A DNA stretch of 64,000 bases. It comes from Amphiplicatus sp046296195 (GTDB lineage: Bacteria; Pseudomonadota; Alphaproteobacteria; Caulobacterales; Parvularculaceae). Both the position numbers and the translations under genes were made by a program. The notes under the pieces were generated by a model. The model was not told the DNA's origin. It ran no database searches and was given only the letters and a program-made list of their open reading frames with translations. The stretch lies in contig JBKBLR010000006.1 in assembly GCA_046296195.1 (NCBI GenBank), positions 1-64,000 on the forward strand, given 5' to 3'. This document shows positions 1 to 7,423 of this stretch, in pieces. Each line of letters starts with the position of its first letter. Within the stretch, counting starts at the first letter, position 1.

Positions 1-118
1 TGTTGAGCGCGACATCGCGCGTCAGGCGCGCTCTGGTCGACACCTGGCCCGGCATCACGTCCGACGCGCCGGGCTCTAGGAGCACGTCGTCGAAAGTGAG
101 CGCTTCGCGCACCTGCAT
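1..118 (-). CDS. guaB: IMP dehydrogenase, N-terminal fragment (cut by window edge)
   Basis: Only the first 39 codons lie in the window; the gene continues past the left edge. It starts MQVREALTFDDVLLEPG and goes on with TRARLTRDVALN, the N-terminal signature of inosine-5'-monophosphate dehydrogenase (the TFDDVLL stretch opening the TIM barrel). The family oxidises IMP to XMP in cytoplasmic GTP synthesis. The ATG at 118 is only 8 bp past the stop of the inhibitor gene on the same strand, so guaB may share a transcript with rlmE and that gene. The catalytic cysteine loop and CBS domains lie outside the window. The identification rests on the short N-terminus alone. Confidence 0.85.
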   Translation of the reverse strand, partial: MQVREALTFDDVLLEPGASDVMPGQVSTRARLTRDVALN

Positions 119-126
119 GGTTCGTC

Positions 127-579
127 TCACTTCTCGGAAAATAGGTAGACGGAGAAAGCGGCGCCGTCGGCGTCAGGCCCTTCCTCCCACGCGCGTCCCT
201 GCTGGAAGCGCAGCTCGCCTTCGCCGGTTCCCGTGACATTGAACAGGAACGCCTCCCAGTGGTTGCCGCCGGCGAAGCCGGGCTCAAGCTGGGCCGACGA
301 GGTCGGTCCGCCATATTCGCCAGCGACTTCGAGAAAGTCCGGCTTTTCCGTCACGCGCCACAGATAGCCGGCGGTCGGCGTGCCGACGAGTTCGACGGCG
401 ATTTTCGTGCCGACTTTCACCGTCACGTTCTGGCCGTCGGAGGATGGGGTGATTTTGGTTGCGACGCCCTCGGGCGTCGGCGCAGCAAGCGCTTCATAAG
501 TCTTCTTCCCGCCCGGCGCGTCTTCGAACGCACAGGCGGCGAGCCCCGCAAGCGCAGCGAACAGCAACAGCTTCTTCAT
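127..579 (-). CDS. Chagasin-type (I42 family) cysteine-protease inhibitor lipoprotein
   Basis: 150 residues. The N-terminus (MKKLLLFAALAGLAAC) is a lipoprotein signal with lipobox LAAC, so the mature protein is probably lipid-anchored in the periplasm. The body shows the three inhibitory loops of peptidase inhibitor family I42: TPTAGYLW (canonical NPTTGY) near residue 68, GGNHWEAFLF near 104, and RAWE near 129 (canonical RPW.). Known family members block papain-like cysteine proteases. The ATG overlaps the rlmE stop by 4 bp, indicating translational coupling. The target protease is unknown, and I see no C1-type protease in the window. Confidence 0.8.
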   Translation of the reverse strand: MKKLLLFAALAGLAACAFEDAPGGKKTYEALAAPTPEGVATKITPSSDGQNVTVKVGTKIAVELVGTPTAGYLWRVTEKPDFLEVAGEYGGPTSSAQLEPGFAGGNHWEAFLFNVTGTGEGELRFQQGRAWEEGPDADGAAFSVYLFSEK

Positions 580-1379
580 TGGTCGGTCTCCTTCCCCTTG
601 AACCCCAGCGCAACGACATACATCTCCGCCGAGTCGGCGCGGCTGGCGCGCGGCTTGGCGTGCTTGACCGTTGCGAAATTCTTCTTGAGCCGCGCCAGCA
701 GCTCTCCCTCGGCGCCGCCCTGGAACACCTTGCAGGCGAAATTCCCGCCCGGCGCCAGCACGTCTTCGGCGAAGTCGAGCGCGGCCTCGCTGAGGGCGAT
801 GATCCGCAGATGATCGGTCGCCTTGTGGCCCGTCGTCGGCGCCGCCATGTCGGACAGGACGAGATCGGCATCGCCGCCGAGAAGCGCCTTCAGTTTCGCC
901 GGCGCGGCCTCGTTTAGAAAATCAAGTTCAAGATGCTCCGTTCCCGGCACATGGGGCATCGGCAGATAATCGATGCCGACGACGCGTCCGGCGCCTTTCT
1001 GCGCGGCGACCTGCAGCCAGCCGCCGGGCGCGCATCCGAGATCGACGACCCGCGTCCCCTTCTTCAGAAGTCCGAATTTCTCATCGAGTTCTTTCAGCTT
1101 GTAGGCCGCGCGGCTGCGATAGCCCTCGGCTTTCGCGCGCGCGACATAGGGGTCGTTCAACTGCCGGTCGAGCCAGAGCGTCGAGGAGACTTTGCGGCCC
1201 TTGGCCGTTTTCACATTGACGCGCAAATCGCGCTGGCCGCCGGCGCCGTCATCCTTTCTGGGCTTTTGGGGCTTGAGGCCGCGCTTCTCCGCGACTTTGC
1301 CGAGCGCGGTTGTCGCCTGATCGAGCGGCGTCCGCTTGCGAGGCCTTCCGCCCCTCGAAGGATGAGATCGGCGTTCCAT
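576..1379 (-). CDS. rlmE: 23S rRNA (uridine-2'-O)-methyltransferase RlmE (FtsJ)
   Basis: 267 residues. It methylates the 2'-O of U2552 (E. coli numbering) in 23S rRNA during late 50S assembly. The SAM-binding motif DLGCAPGGW lies at about residues 113-121. The K-D-K-E tetrad is visible as Lys94 (AAYKLKELDEKF), Asp177 (LVLSDMAAPTTGH), Lys217 (ACKVFQGG) and Glu252 (AEMYVVALGFKG). The protein is longer than the about 209-residue E. coli enzyme because of a basic N-terminal extension of about 60 residues. An internal start is therefore possible. It follows ppx on the same strand after a 615 bp gap and overlaps the I42 gene by 4 bp. Confidence 0.95.
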   Translation of the reverse strand: MERRSHPSRGGRPRKRTPLDQATTALGKVAEKRGLKPQKPRKDDGAGGQRDLRVNVKTAKGRKVSSTLWLDRQLNDPYVARAKAEGYRSRAAYKLKELDEKFGLLKKGTRVVDLGCAPGGWLQVAAQKGAGRVVGIDYLPMPHVPGTEHLELDFLNEAAPAKLKALLGGDADLVLSDMAAPTTGHKATDHLRIIALSEAALDFAEDVLAPGGNFACKVFQGGAEGELLARLKKNFATVKHAKPRASRADSAEMYVVALGFKGKETDQ

Positions 1380-1994
1380 GGCGCGCTATAGCAGAGGGAT
1401 TTTTGGCTCGTAAAGGCCCGGACAGCTCCTGGGATCGCGCCCCGCCCGAGCGGCGGGCCGACCGCCGCGCGGAACAGCGACGGCCGGAGCCCCGCCGCCG
1501 GCGATGAGGCCGCCTGAGGGGCCGCCTGCCGGCGCGGGGTCCGGACCGCAAAACCGCCCAAGACGGGTCCGGCGTTCGCCACGAGGCAACCGGCGCACGA
1601 ACTTGACCGTGATGGTTTCGCCTAATAAATGTGTTGACTGCAACGCAGCCTTCGCGCTATGTTTTTCTACTGTCGCGCTGGGGTTTCCGCCCGGCGCAAT
1701 TTTGATTTCGGGCGAGGCGATTTCCGCCTCGCAGCGTTTGACAAGTCCGGTTTGTCGCGCGGCGCGGCGTGTCCTGCCCGCTGGTCGCACGATGCAGTGA
1801 ACGCTGGCGCGGATCTTCGGCTCGCGCGGATCGAGCGGCTGTGGCGCTCAAATTCTGCGTATTTTTTTCTCCCCTGTTATGCGTATTTTCGGGCTGCAAC
1901 CCGCAAAAAGCCTTGGATTTCCAGAGCGGCGCTGAAAAAAATCTGCGTAGAAGTCTGCAGGAGAGTCAAAGTCCGCGCGGGGGGCGCGACGCCG
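1380..1994. other. Gene-poor gap between ppx and rlmE
   Basis: 615 bp with no reading frame I can support on either strand. The sequence alternates between GC-rich stretches and AT-rich patches (about 1620-1700 and 1850-1960), which is what one expects of non-coding DNA in this genome. Open frames here (plus 1504-1800 and 1769-2002; minus 1386-1790 and 1657-1899) have no recognisable domain, are strongly arginine/proline biased, or lack a convincing ribosome site. The minus-strand promoter of rlmE probably lies in this gap. A plus-strand TTGACT at 1634-1639 followed by CTATGT at 17 bp spacing could be a promoter, but it reads towards the 3' end of ppx. Confidence 0.5.
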
Positions 1995-3188
1995 TCACGT
2001 AACGACGCCGACGTCCGCGGCCGTCGCCGTGCGCGCGCGCCGCGACCGGCGGCGCCGGCGATTGCGCTCGCGGACGCGCTGCGCGGCGAGGCCGACGAGA
2101 ATGCCCTCGCGAAGCCCGCGATCGGCGACGCGAATACGGGTCGCCGGCCATTCGAGAAGCAGGGCCTCGAGAATGGCGCAGCCGCAGACGACAAGATCGG
2201 CGCGCTCGACGCCGATGCAGGGTTCGTTCGCCCGCTCCTCATAGCTCATGGCGCGCAGGCGCTCTGAGACCGCGCGCACGTCGTCAGCGGTGAGCCAGAG
2301 GCCGTCGACCCGGTCGCGCCGATAGCGCGGCAGCTGCAAATGCACGCCGGCGATCGAGGTCACCGTGCCCGACGTGCCAAGGAAATGCCCTTGCCCGCCC
2401 GCGAAGGTCGCCATGACGCCGGCGGGATCGCCGATCGCGGCGATGTCGGCGCGCAGCCGTCCAACGAGGCCTCGATAGTCGTCGCGCGACATTTCCCGCC
2501 CGCCATGGCGCTCGGAAAGCGTGACGACGCCCATCGGCAGCGAGGTCCAGGCGAGAATCTCCGGTCCGCGCGATCGCCCCTCGCCCACCCGCGGCCTCAC
2601 CCAGGAAATTTCGGTCGATCCGCCGCCGATGTCGAATATGAGGCCGGCTGACGCTTTCGGATCGAGAAGCTCGCCGCAGCCCGCGACCGCAAGGCGCGCT
2701 TCTTCTTCGGGACTGATGATCTCGAAGCGGAGTCCTGTTTCAGCCTCGACGCGGGCGAGAAAGGCCGCGCCGTTCTCCGCAGCGCGGCAAGCCTGGGTTG
2801 CGATGCACCGGGTCTGGATGACGCCGCGCCGCACGATCTTGTCGGCGCAGATGCGGAGCGCGTCGAGCGTTCGCGCCATCGCCTCCTCGGAGAGGGCGCC
2901 GGATGCGCTGACGCCCTCGCCGAGCCGCACGATCCGCGAGAAGGCGTCGAATATGCGAAAGCCGCGGCCGCGCGGGCTGGCGATCAGCAGGCGGCAATTA
3001 TTGGTGCCGAGATCGAGCGCCGCGAATTTTTCCTGGATCTCTGATCCTTCGGCCGCGCGCCGCGCCGGCGCGCGCCCTGGGGCAATGGGCGCAGGCGACG
3101 TTGGTTTTTGCGCCGTTTCCCCGCCGCCAGCCGCGCCCGCCTGTCGCCCGGCGGGGGCCGACGTCCGGCGCCGGCGCCTCTTTGTCAT
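1995..3188 (-). CDS. ppx: Exopolyphosphatase / guanosine pentaphosphatase family (Ppx/GppA)
   Basis: 397 residues, ASKHA fold. The phosphate-1 loop is LDLGTNNCRLLIA at about residues 58-70, and the phosphate-2 loop is IFDIGGGSTEISW at about 188-200. Family members hydrolyse inorganic polyphosphate or convert pppGpp to ppGpp; the sequence does not tell which. The first about 50 residues are a low-complexity Arg/Ala/Pro-rich tail absent from typical family members, so the true start may be internal, near EKFAALDLGTNN. The protein is cytoplasmic. Ppx next to rlmE is a neighbourhood I remember from other alphaproteobacteria. Confidence 0.88.
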   Translation of the reverse strand: MTKRRRRRTSAPAGRQAGAAGGGETAQKPTSPAPIAPGRAPARRAAEGSEIQEKFAALDLGTNNCRLLIASPRGRGFRIFDAFSRIVRLGEGVSASGALSEEAMARTLDALRICADKIVRRGVIQTRCIATQACRAAENGAAFLARVEAETGLRFEIISPEEEARLAVAGCGELLDPKASAGLIFDIGGGSTEISWVRPRVGEGRSRGPEILAWTSLPMGVVTLSERHGGREMSRDDYRGLVGRLRADIAAIGDPAGVMATFAGGQGHFLGTSGTVTSIAGVHLQLPRYRRDRVDGLWLTADDVRAVSERLRAMSYEERANEPCIGVERADLVVCGCAILEALLLEWPATRIRVADRGLREGILVGLAAQRVRERNRRRRRSRRARTATAADVGVVT

Positions 3189-3281
3189 GCTTGCGTCCTC
3201 GCAGCGGGACCCGCTTGCGGGGCCCCTGATCGAGCGACACCTTAAACGCCGCGCCCTAGCGCCGGCAAGGCGGAAAAACCT

Positions 3282-3425
3282 CTAGAAAATCAAATAGATG
3301 CAGCAGGCCGGCGCGGCGCCTCGGGCGGCCTTGGCGCTATCGCCCGCATGCGCCGCAAGAGCGGCGACGGCAATAAAAGCGAGCAGGAGCGCGGCAAGCC
3401 GCGCAAGGAAAGCGCCGGTGATCAT
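3282..3425 (-). CDS. Putative exported 47-residue peptide downstream of pspC
   Basis: A 48-codon frame. A Shine-Dalgarno GGGAG sits 8 bp before the ATG at 3425. The predicted peptide begins MITGAFLARLAALLLAF and continues with a hydrophobic segment to about residue 23, then AAHAG, a plausible signal-peptidase site. The short tail ends in CCIYLIF. It lies 75 bp downstream of pspC on the same strand, where E. coli has pspD, but I see no sequence likeness to PspD. A GC-rich hairpin sits between pspC and this frame. The ribosome site and signal-like N-terminus argue for a real gene; the small size and Ala-rich composition argue for caution. Confidence 0.5.
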   Translation of the reverse strand: MITGAFLARLAALLLAFIAVAALAAHAGDSAKAARGAAPACCIYLIF

Positions 3426-3500
3426 CCCTCAATCTCCCTCGCCGGCCTGCGTTCTCCCGGGCGGGCCGGCCTTTCGGGGACTTGCCCCGCTCTGTTGTCG

Positions 3501-4103
3501 TCAGGCGCCCTCGGCGCCGCGTTCAAGATCGCGAAACTGCTTGCGGAGCGCGTAGTCGCTCGAGGTGACCACCCGCTCCATGTCGGCGACGCGCGCGTCA
3601 AGCGCCCGGAACCGGTGACGAAGCTCGGAATAGGTCATCTTCGGCTTCGTCGAATAGGTGCGCCAAAACGCTTCCTCCGCCGGATCGCGGTAGCGCGCGG
3701 CGATCGGCTCGCCGGCCGGGAGGAAGAGCGCCATCGCGCCATAAATGAGGATCGGCGCCGGGAAGAAAAACACCGTGAGCAGGATCGCCGCGACGCGGAC
3801 ATATTTCCGGCGCCAGCCGAAATAGTCGGAAAGGCCGGCGCAGACGCCCGCGATCTTGCCGTCGCGCGTATTCCGCGTGAGACGGTGCCGGTTCGGGCCA
3901 GGGCCCGGCTCGCCGACATGGTGGGCGTAACCGCTGCGGCGCCGCCAGCCGTCGAAATAATCGTTCATGTGGCTGATGAAGCGCTCGACCTCGGGGTGGA
4001 CGCCGTCATCGGCGGGATCGTCGCCGAACCAATCGTCGCGCGCGCCTTCGCGGCGTTCTTCATGCTGGTCACGATGACGATTGCGCCTGCGATGTCTAGG
4101 CAT
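3501..4103 (-). CDS. pspC: Phage shock protein C-like membrane protein
   Basis: 200 residues from the ATG at 4103 (MPRHRRRNRHRD), chosen because it overlaps the end of pspB by 8 bp. The frame is open further upstream, but only inside pspB. After a charged, His/Arg-rich N-terminal region of about 75 residues comes the PspC domain, with RNTRDGKIAGVCAGLSDYFG followed by a transmembrane helix (about 105-125, FFFPAPILIYGAMALFL). A hydrophilic, probably helical tail follows (about 140-200). In the family, PspC with PspB senses inner-membrane damage and releases PspF from PspA. The long charged N-terminus is larger than in enterobacterial PspC. Confidence 0.88.
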   Translation of the reverse strand: MPRHRRRNRHRDQHEERREGARDDWFGDDPADDGVHPEVERFISHMNDYFDGWRRRSGYAHHVGEPGPGPNRHRLTRNTRDGKIAGVCAGLSDYFGWRRKYVRVAAILLTVFFFPAPILIYGAMALFLPAGEPIAARYRDPAEEAFWRTYSTKPKMTYSELRHRFRALDARVADMERVVTSSDYALRKQFRDLERGAEGA

Positions 4104-4344
4104 GGGGGCGCTCCGGAAAATCGTCGCGCCATTTCGGCGCTTCCTTGTCGAGGATCGTCTCCAGCGCTTCGACGCGGCGTTCAAGGCGCTGCGCCGTGCG
4201 CCAGAGATCCTCGACGAGCCGCTCATCGTCAGGCGTCACGGATTTGAGTTTTCGCATTTCCGTGACGTAATGCATGATCATCGACGGCAGGCCGATGACG
4301 ACGATGGCGACGATCGCGACGACGTAAGGCCATGGATTGTCCAT
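4096..4344 (-). CDS. pspB: Phage shock protein B-like membrane protein
   Basis: 82 residues. One N-terminal transmembrane helix (about residues 6-24, YVVAIVAIVVIGLPSMIM) is followed by an amphipathic coiled-coil segment with heptad-like spacing (LWRTAQRLERRVEALETILD). This is the PspB layout. PspB and PspC form the inner-membrane sensor of the Psp envelope-stress response. The gene lies between pspA (29 bp gap) and pspC (8 bp overlap), which confirms the operon. The sequence and position leave little room for another identity. Confidence 0.88.
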   Translation of the reverse strand: MDNPWPYVVAIVAIVVIGLPSMIMHYVTEMRKLKSVTPDDERLVEDLWRTAQRLERRVEALETILDKEAPKWRDDFPERPHA

Positions 4345-4373
4345 CGATGCTCCCTCTCTTCGTCAGCGCGCCG

Positions 4374-5051
4374 TCAGGCTTTCGGCGCGGCGCGCTCGGC
4401 GATGCGGCGTTTCAGCGCGTCGAACTCTGCGTTGATGTCGTCTTCGGCTTCGAGCTCGCGGAACTCCTGCTCGAGCGATTTCGGCCGGCCCAGCACATAG
4501 CTTTCCGCTTCGGCCTCAAGCTCGTCGATCTTGCGCTCATAGCGTTCATAGCGCGCCATCGCCTCGTCGATCCGGCCGTCATAAACCGCGCGATTGATGC
4601 GTACGCTGCCTTCCGCCGCCGAGCGACGGATCTCGAGGCTGCGCTGCTTGGCCTTGGCTTCTTTCAGCTTGGCCTGCAGCTTTTCAAGGTCGTCATTGGC
4701 GCGCGCAAGGCTCTTGTCGATCGCCTCGTGCTCTTTGGCGAACAGGTCGACCATTTCGAGCGCCTTGCGCTTGGCGGCGATGGCGCCCCGGGCAAGATCG
4801 TCCCGGCCTTTCGCGATCGCAAGCTCGGCCTTCGTTTCCCATTCACGGGCGCGAAGCTCGAACTCGGCCTTGCGGCGCTCGACTTCCTTCTTGTCGGCGA
4901 TCGCCCGGGCGGCGCGACTCCTCACCTCGACGAGGGTGTCTTCCATCTCCTGGATGATGAGGCGGACGATCTTTTCGGGATCCTCCGCCTTGTCGAGCAT
5001 CGCGTTGATGTTCGAATTGACGATATCGGTCAGTCTGGTGAAAACGCCCAT
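4374..5051 (-). CDS. pspA: Phage shock protein A (PspA/IM30 family)
   Basis: 225 residues from MGVFTRLTDIVNSNINAML. The ATG at 5051 is preceded by a strong ribosome site (AGGGAGGG). The whole protein is the long alpha-helical coiled coil of the PspA/IM30 family; the EDPEKIVRLIIQEMEDTL segment is diagnostic. PspA is an ESCRT-III-like peripheral membrane protein. It inhibits the activator PspF when idle and forms protective scaffolds on damaged inner membrane. It is the second gene of the operon, after a 43-residue microprotein. An upstream extension of the frame overlaps that microprotein and is rejected. Confidence 0.95.
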   Translation of the reverse strand: MGVFTRLTDIVNSNINAMLDKAEDPEKIVRLIIQEMEDTLVEVRSRAARAIADKKEVERRKAEFELRAREWETKAELAIAKGRDDLARGAIAAKRKALEMVDLFAKEHEAIDKSLARANDDLEKLQAKLKEAKAKQRSLEIRRSAAEGSVRINRAVYDGRIDEAMARYERYERKIDELEAEAESYVLGRPKSLEQEFRELEAEDDINAEFDALKRRIAERAAPKA

Positions 5052-5062
5052 CTCGCCCTCCC

Positions 5063-5194
5063 TCAGAAGATAATCGCGCCGACAAGCAAACCAATGAGGA
5101 ACGCGCCCCAGGCGAATCCCTCCCGGCCGCGGCAGGCCCGGCGAAACCGCGTCTCCCAATCGAGGTCGCGATCCTCATAGCGGTAGTAGCTCAT
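5063..5194 (-). CDS. 43-residue single-pass microprotein, first gene of the psp operon
   Basis: A 44-codon frame starting MSYYRYEDRDLDWETRFRR, with a cytoplasmic-looking charged half and a C-terminal transmembrane helix (about residues 28-43, AWGAFLIGLLVGAIIF). It lies about 50 nt downstream of the predicted sigma-54 start site and 11 bp before pspA. It is therefore the promoter-proximal cistron of the psp transcript. The DWETRFRRACRG segment suggests an amphipathic helix. I recognise no named family. Its operon position implies a role in membrane stress, for example as a small PspA partner; that is inference. Confidence 0.6.
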   Translation of the reverse strand: MSYYRYEDRDLDWETRFRRACRGREGFAWGAFLIGLLVGAIIF

Positions 5195-5254
5195 TCGACA
5201 TTCTCCAGTTTGGCCCGTTGGCGGGCGCGTTTTGGCTTCTGGTTAACCCTCTTA

Positions 5255-5270
5255 TGCGAAGGCCGTGCCA
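5255..5270 (-). promoter_or_regulatory. Sigma-54 promoter of the psp operon
   Basis: Reading the minus strand, TGGCACGGCCTTCGCA matches the sigma-54 consensus TGGCACG-N4-TTGCA except for one base. It has the required GG-N10-GC spacing between the -24 and -12 elements. Transcription would start near 5243-5244, about 50 nt before the first microprotein. The dedicated sigma-54 activator gene pspF lies immediately upstream in the opposite direction, as in E. coli. Confidence 0.85.
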
Positions 5271-5287
5271 ACTCGCGGATGCCATCC

Positions 5288-5300
5288 TAGTCAATTGATT
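5288..5300 (-). promoter_or_regulatory. Possible IHF site between psp promoter and activator site
   Basis: The minus-strand sequence AATCAATTGACTA matches the IHF consensus WATCAANNNNTTR at all but one position. It lies in an AT-rich stretch about 20 bp upstream of the -24 element. E. coli psp also has an IHF site between the promoter and the PspF sites. The assignment is by motif and geometry only. Confidence 0.35.
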
Positions 5301-5354
5301 TATAGATGTTTTTTAGATTTTTGCGGTTCCGAACACAGCCCGGTAAGGCAATTA

Positions 5355-5371
5355 ATACCACTATTGGGTAT
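5355..5371. promoter_or_regulatory. Inverted repeat ATACC-N7-GGTAT, candidate PspF upstream activating site
   Basis: ATACC (5355-5359) and GGTAT (5367-5371) form an inverted repeat centred about 120 bp upstream of the predicted psp start site. A third GGTAT occurs at 5390-5394, just before pspF. The position fits an enhancer for PspF that would also allow autoregulation of pspF, as known in E. coli. I do not know the PspF recognition sequence in this group. Confidence 0.4.
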
Positions 5372-5403
5372 CAGATCCCTCGCTTGAATGGTATAAATTA
5401 CCA

Positions 5404-6417
5404 ATGGACGCCGCCCGCCAGCCGCCCGACCTTATCGGCCAATCGCCCGCCTTCCTGGATGCGCTCGCCCATGCCTCGGCCGCGGCGGCGCTCGACAGGC
5501 CGCTCCTCATTTGCGGCGAACGGGGCTCCGGCAAGGAACTGATCGCGGCGCGCGTGCATTTCCTCTCCCCGCGCTGGGAGGGGCCTTTCGTCAAGCTCAA
5601 TTGCGCAGCTCTCGCCGAGGAGCTCCTCGACAGCGAACTGTTCGGCCACGAGGCGGGCGCCTTCACCGGCGCGACGCGCCGCCACGCCGGCCGCTTTGAA
5701 CGCGCGGAAGGCGGCACGCTCTTTTTCGACGAGATCGCCTCGGCGAGTCTCCGCATCCAGGAGAAGCTCCTGCGCGTCATCGAATATGGCGAGTATGAGC
5801 GCGTCGGCGGCGGAGAGACCCGTTACGCCGACGTTCGCATCGTCGCAGCGGCGAATGTCGACCTGCCGCGCCTCGCGGAGGAAGGAAAGTTCCGCGCCGA
5901 TCTTCTAGACCGGCTCGCTTTCGACGTCGTCAAGACGCCGCCCTTGCGCGCGCGGCGCGAGGACATCTCCTTGCTCGCTTCGCATTTCGCCGCGAGCCTC
6001 GCCCGCGAGATGAACGCGCGGTTCGACGGCTTCACGCCGGCGGCGATGGCTATTCTGCTCGGCCATGACTGGCCGGGAAATGTCCGTGAGCTGAAGAATG
6101 CGGCGGAGCGCTCGTTTCATCGCTGGGCGGCGAAGGGACATGACGGACCCGTCGCCGAGATCATCCTCGATCCGTTCGGGGGCGCGCATCGCGCGCCGGC
6201 GTCCCTATCAACAAAGCCGACGCCGGCGCCCGAACCGCCGCCGGCGCCTCGCTACGATTTCCGGCGAGAATTGGACGCGGTCGAAAAGCACTGGGCGGAA
6301 GCGGCGCTGATCGCCAATCGCTGGAACCAGCGTGAGACCGCGGACGCCCTCAAGCTCACTTATGATCAGATGCGCGGCCTTATCAGGAAACACCGCCTGA
6401 AGCCGTCCAGCTCATGA
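5404..6417 (+). CDS. pspF: Sigma-54-dependent activator PspF
   Basis: 337 residues. There is no N-terminal receiver domain, as in PspF. The AAA+ domain shows Walker A GERGSGKE (38-45), the sigma-54 contact loop GAFTGA (85-90) and Walker B GTLFFDE (104-110). The WPGNVRELKNAAERS segment is conserved near residue 222, and a Fis-type helix-turn-helix forms the C-terminus (ANRWNQRETADALKLTYDQM). It activates psp when released by PspA. There is no Shine-Dalgarno before the ATG, and a -10-like TATAAA ends 6 bp upstream (5392-5397), so the mRNA may be leaderless. The gene converges on and overlaps the next gene by 6 bp. Confidence 0.93.
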   Translation: MDAARQPPDLIGQSPAFLDALAHASAAAALDRPLLICGERGSGKELIAARVHFLSPRWEGPFVKLNCAALAEELLDSELFGHEAGAFTGATRRHAGRFERAEGGTLFFDEIASASLRIQEKLLRVIEYGEYERVGGGETRYADVRIVAAANVDLPRLAEEGKFRADLLDRLAFDVVKTPPLRARREDISLLASHFAASLAREMNARFDGFTPAAMAILLGHDWPGNVRELKNAAERSFHRWAAKGHDGPVAEIILDPFGGAHRAPASLSTKPTPAPEPPPAPRYDFRRELDAVEKHWAEAALIANRWNQRETADALKLTYDQMRGLIRKHRLKPSSS

Positions 6418-7161
6418 CGGACGCCACGTCGGATCATCCCGGAACCAGCCGGTGATCGAGCGCCGGACGCCGCCGGCGAAGGACGATACCTGCGTCACCG
6501 TGTGGAGATATTTGATGTCGAAGACGGTCAGCACGTTAAAGCGCGGCAGATAGCCCTCGGTGACGTCCTGCTTCTCGTTGAGGAAGAGGAGGAGGCCGCC
6601 CCAGTCGGGTTGCCAGCCGCGCGAAAAGCCGAGCACATAGGCCGCCCGCCGCTCATGATCTTCACCGTAATCAAGATGCCGGGTGAGATAATGCCCCGGA
6701 TGATAGGCGGTCGCGTGCGCGTCGGCCTTGGTGATGCCGGCGACGCCCGTGATGCGCCGGCCGAGATCGAGGAACTCCGGCCCGTTGATGAACTCCGTCA
6801 CCTGATGGATGGGATGCCCTGGATCCCAGCCGCGCAGATAGCCCTCGATCATCGGATAGGTGTAATAGAGATAGCCGCGGTTCTGCCGCGCGCGCATGAG
6901 CGCGTCGCGCGCCATGGCGTCGATCTTCTCGCGGCCCATCGCCTGCGCCTCGGCCTGGCTGAAATGGATCGGCTTATCCTCAGCGTCAGTCATTAGCAGC
7001 CGCCAAGGCAAGGGTCCGGCGAGCATGCGCTCAAGCGCCCCGGCGACAGCCGGCTCGAATACGTCCGGGATCTGCACGAGGCCGCGCCGCGCATAGGTCT
7101 CGGCGTATCGCTCAAGATCGAGCGCGGGATTAAGGCGCAAGGTCAGCGTGGCGGCGCTCAT
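6412..7161 (-). CDS. 2-oxoglutarate/Fe(II)-dependent oxygenase (prolyl-4-hydroxylase-like)
   Basis: 249 residues. The iron ligands of a double-stranded beta-helix oxygenase are visible in the second half: HxD in RHLDYGEDHERRAAYVLG, then a distal His in IKYLHTVTQVSS. An Arg (VRRSITGWFRDD) would bind 2-oxoglutarate. The segment WGGLLLFLNEKQDVTEGYLP is typical of SM-20/PHD-like members, which act on protein side chains or small molecules. The substrate cannot be read from sequence. No signal peptide is evident, so it is probably cytoplasmic. It is convergent with pspF and divergent from the M36 protease gene, so it is transcribed alone. Confidence 0.8.
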   Translation of the reverse strand: MSAATLTLRLNPALDLERYAETYARRGLVQIPDVFEPAVAGALERMLAGPLPWRLLMTDAEDKPIHFSQAEAQAMGREKIDAMARDALMRARQNRGYLYYTYPMIEGYLRGWDPGHPIHQVTEFINGPEFLDLGRRITGVAGITKADAHATAYHPGHYLTRHLDYGEDHERRAAYVLGFSRGWQPDWGGLLLFLNEKQDVTEGYLPRFNVLTVFDIKYLHTVTQVSSFAGGVRRSITGWFRDDPTWRPS

Positions 7162-7320
7162 CGTGGCGAACGAGACTCCCTAAAAAATGCGTCCTGCACC
7201 GCCGAGTGTATTTGATGCGGCGCAACAAAGTCAGCAGCGCTTCATCGCGAATCCCCTGCATCTTGCGAGAATATCGCCGCCGCGCGCAACTAATCTGCTT
7301 TCTTTTCCCCTGAGCAAATT

Positions 7321-7349
7321 TTGAGTTGTGGACAGCGGAGAAACACAAT
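7321..7349 (+). promoter_or_regulatory. Possible promoter of the M36 protease gene
   Basis: TTGAGT (7321-7326) and CACAAT (7344-7349) are separated by 17 bp, in a locally AT-rich patch 75 bp before the predicted start codon. The match to sigma-70 consensus is moderate, and no other signal is visible in this 262 bp divergent spacer. Confidence 0.3.
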
Positions 7350-7423
7350 TCGATCACGCGCGCCCGAAGGCTCACCGGGCGCCGGCCGGATATCCCTTCG
7401 GCGGCATCATCAGGAAAGAACCC

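Noticed and set aside
1769..2002. 77-codon plus-strand frame with a lipobox-like SGC
   Set aside because: The hydrophobic stretch is internal after an Arg-rich start, no ribosome site, and the 3' end overlaps ppx.
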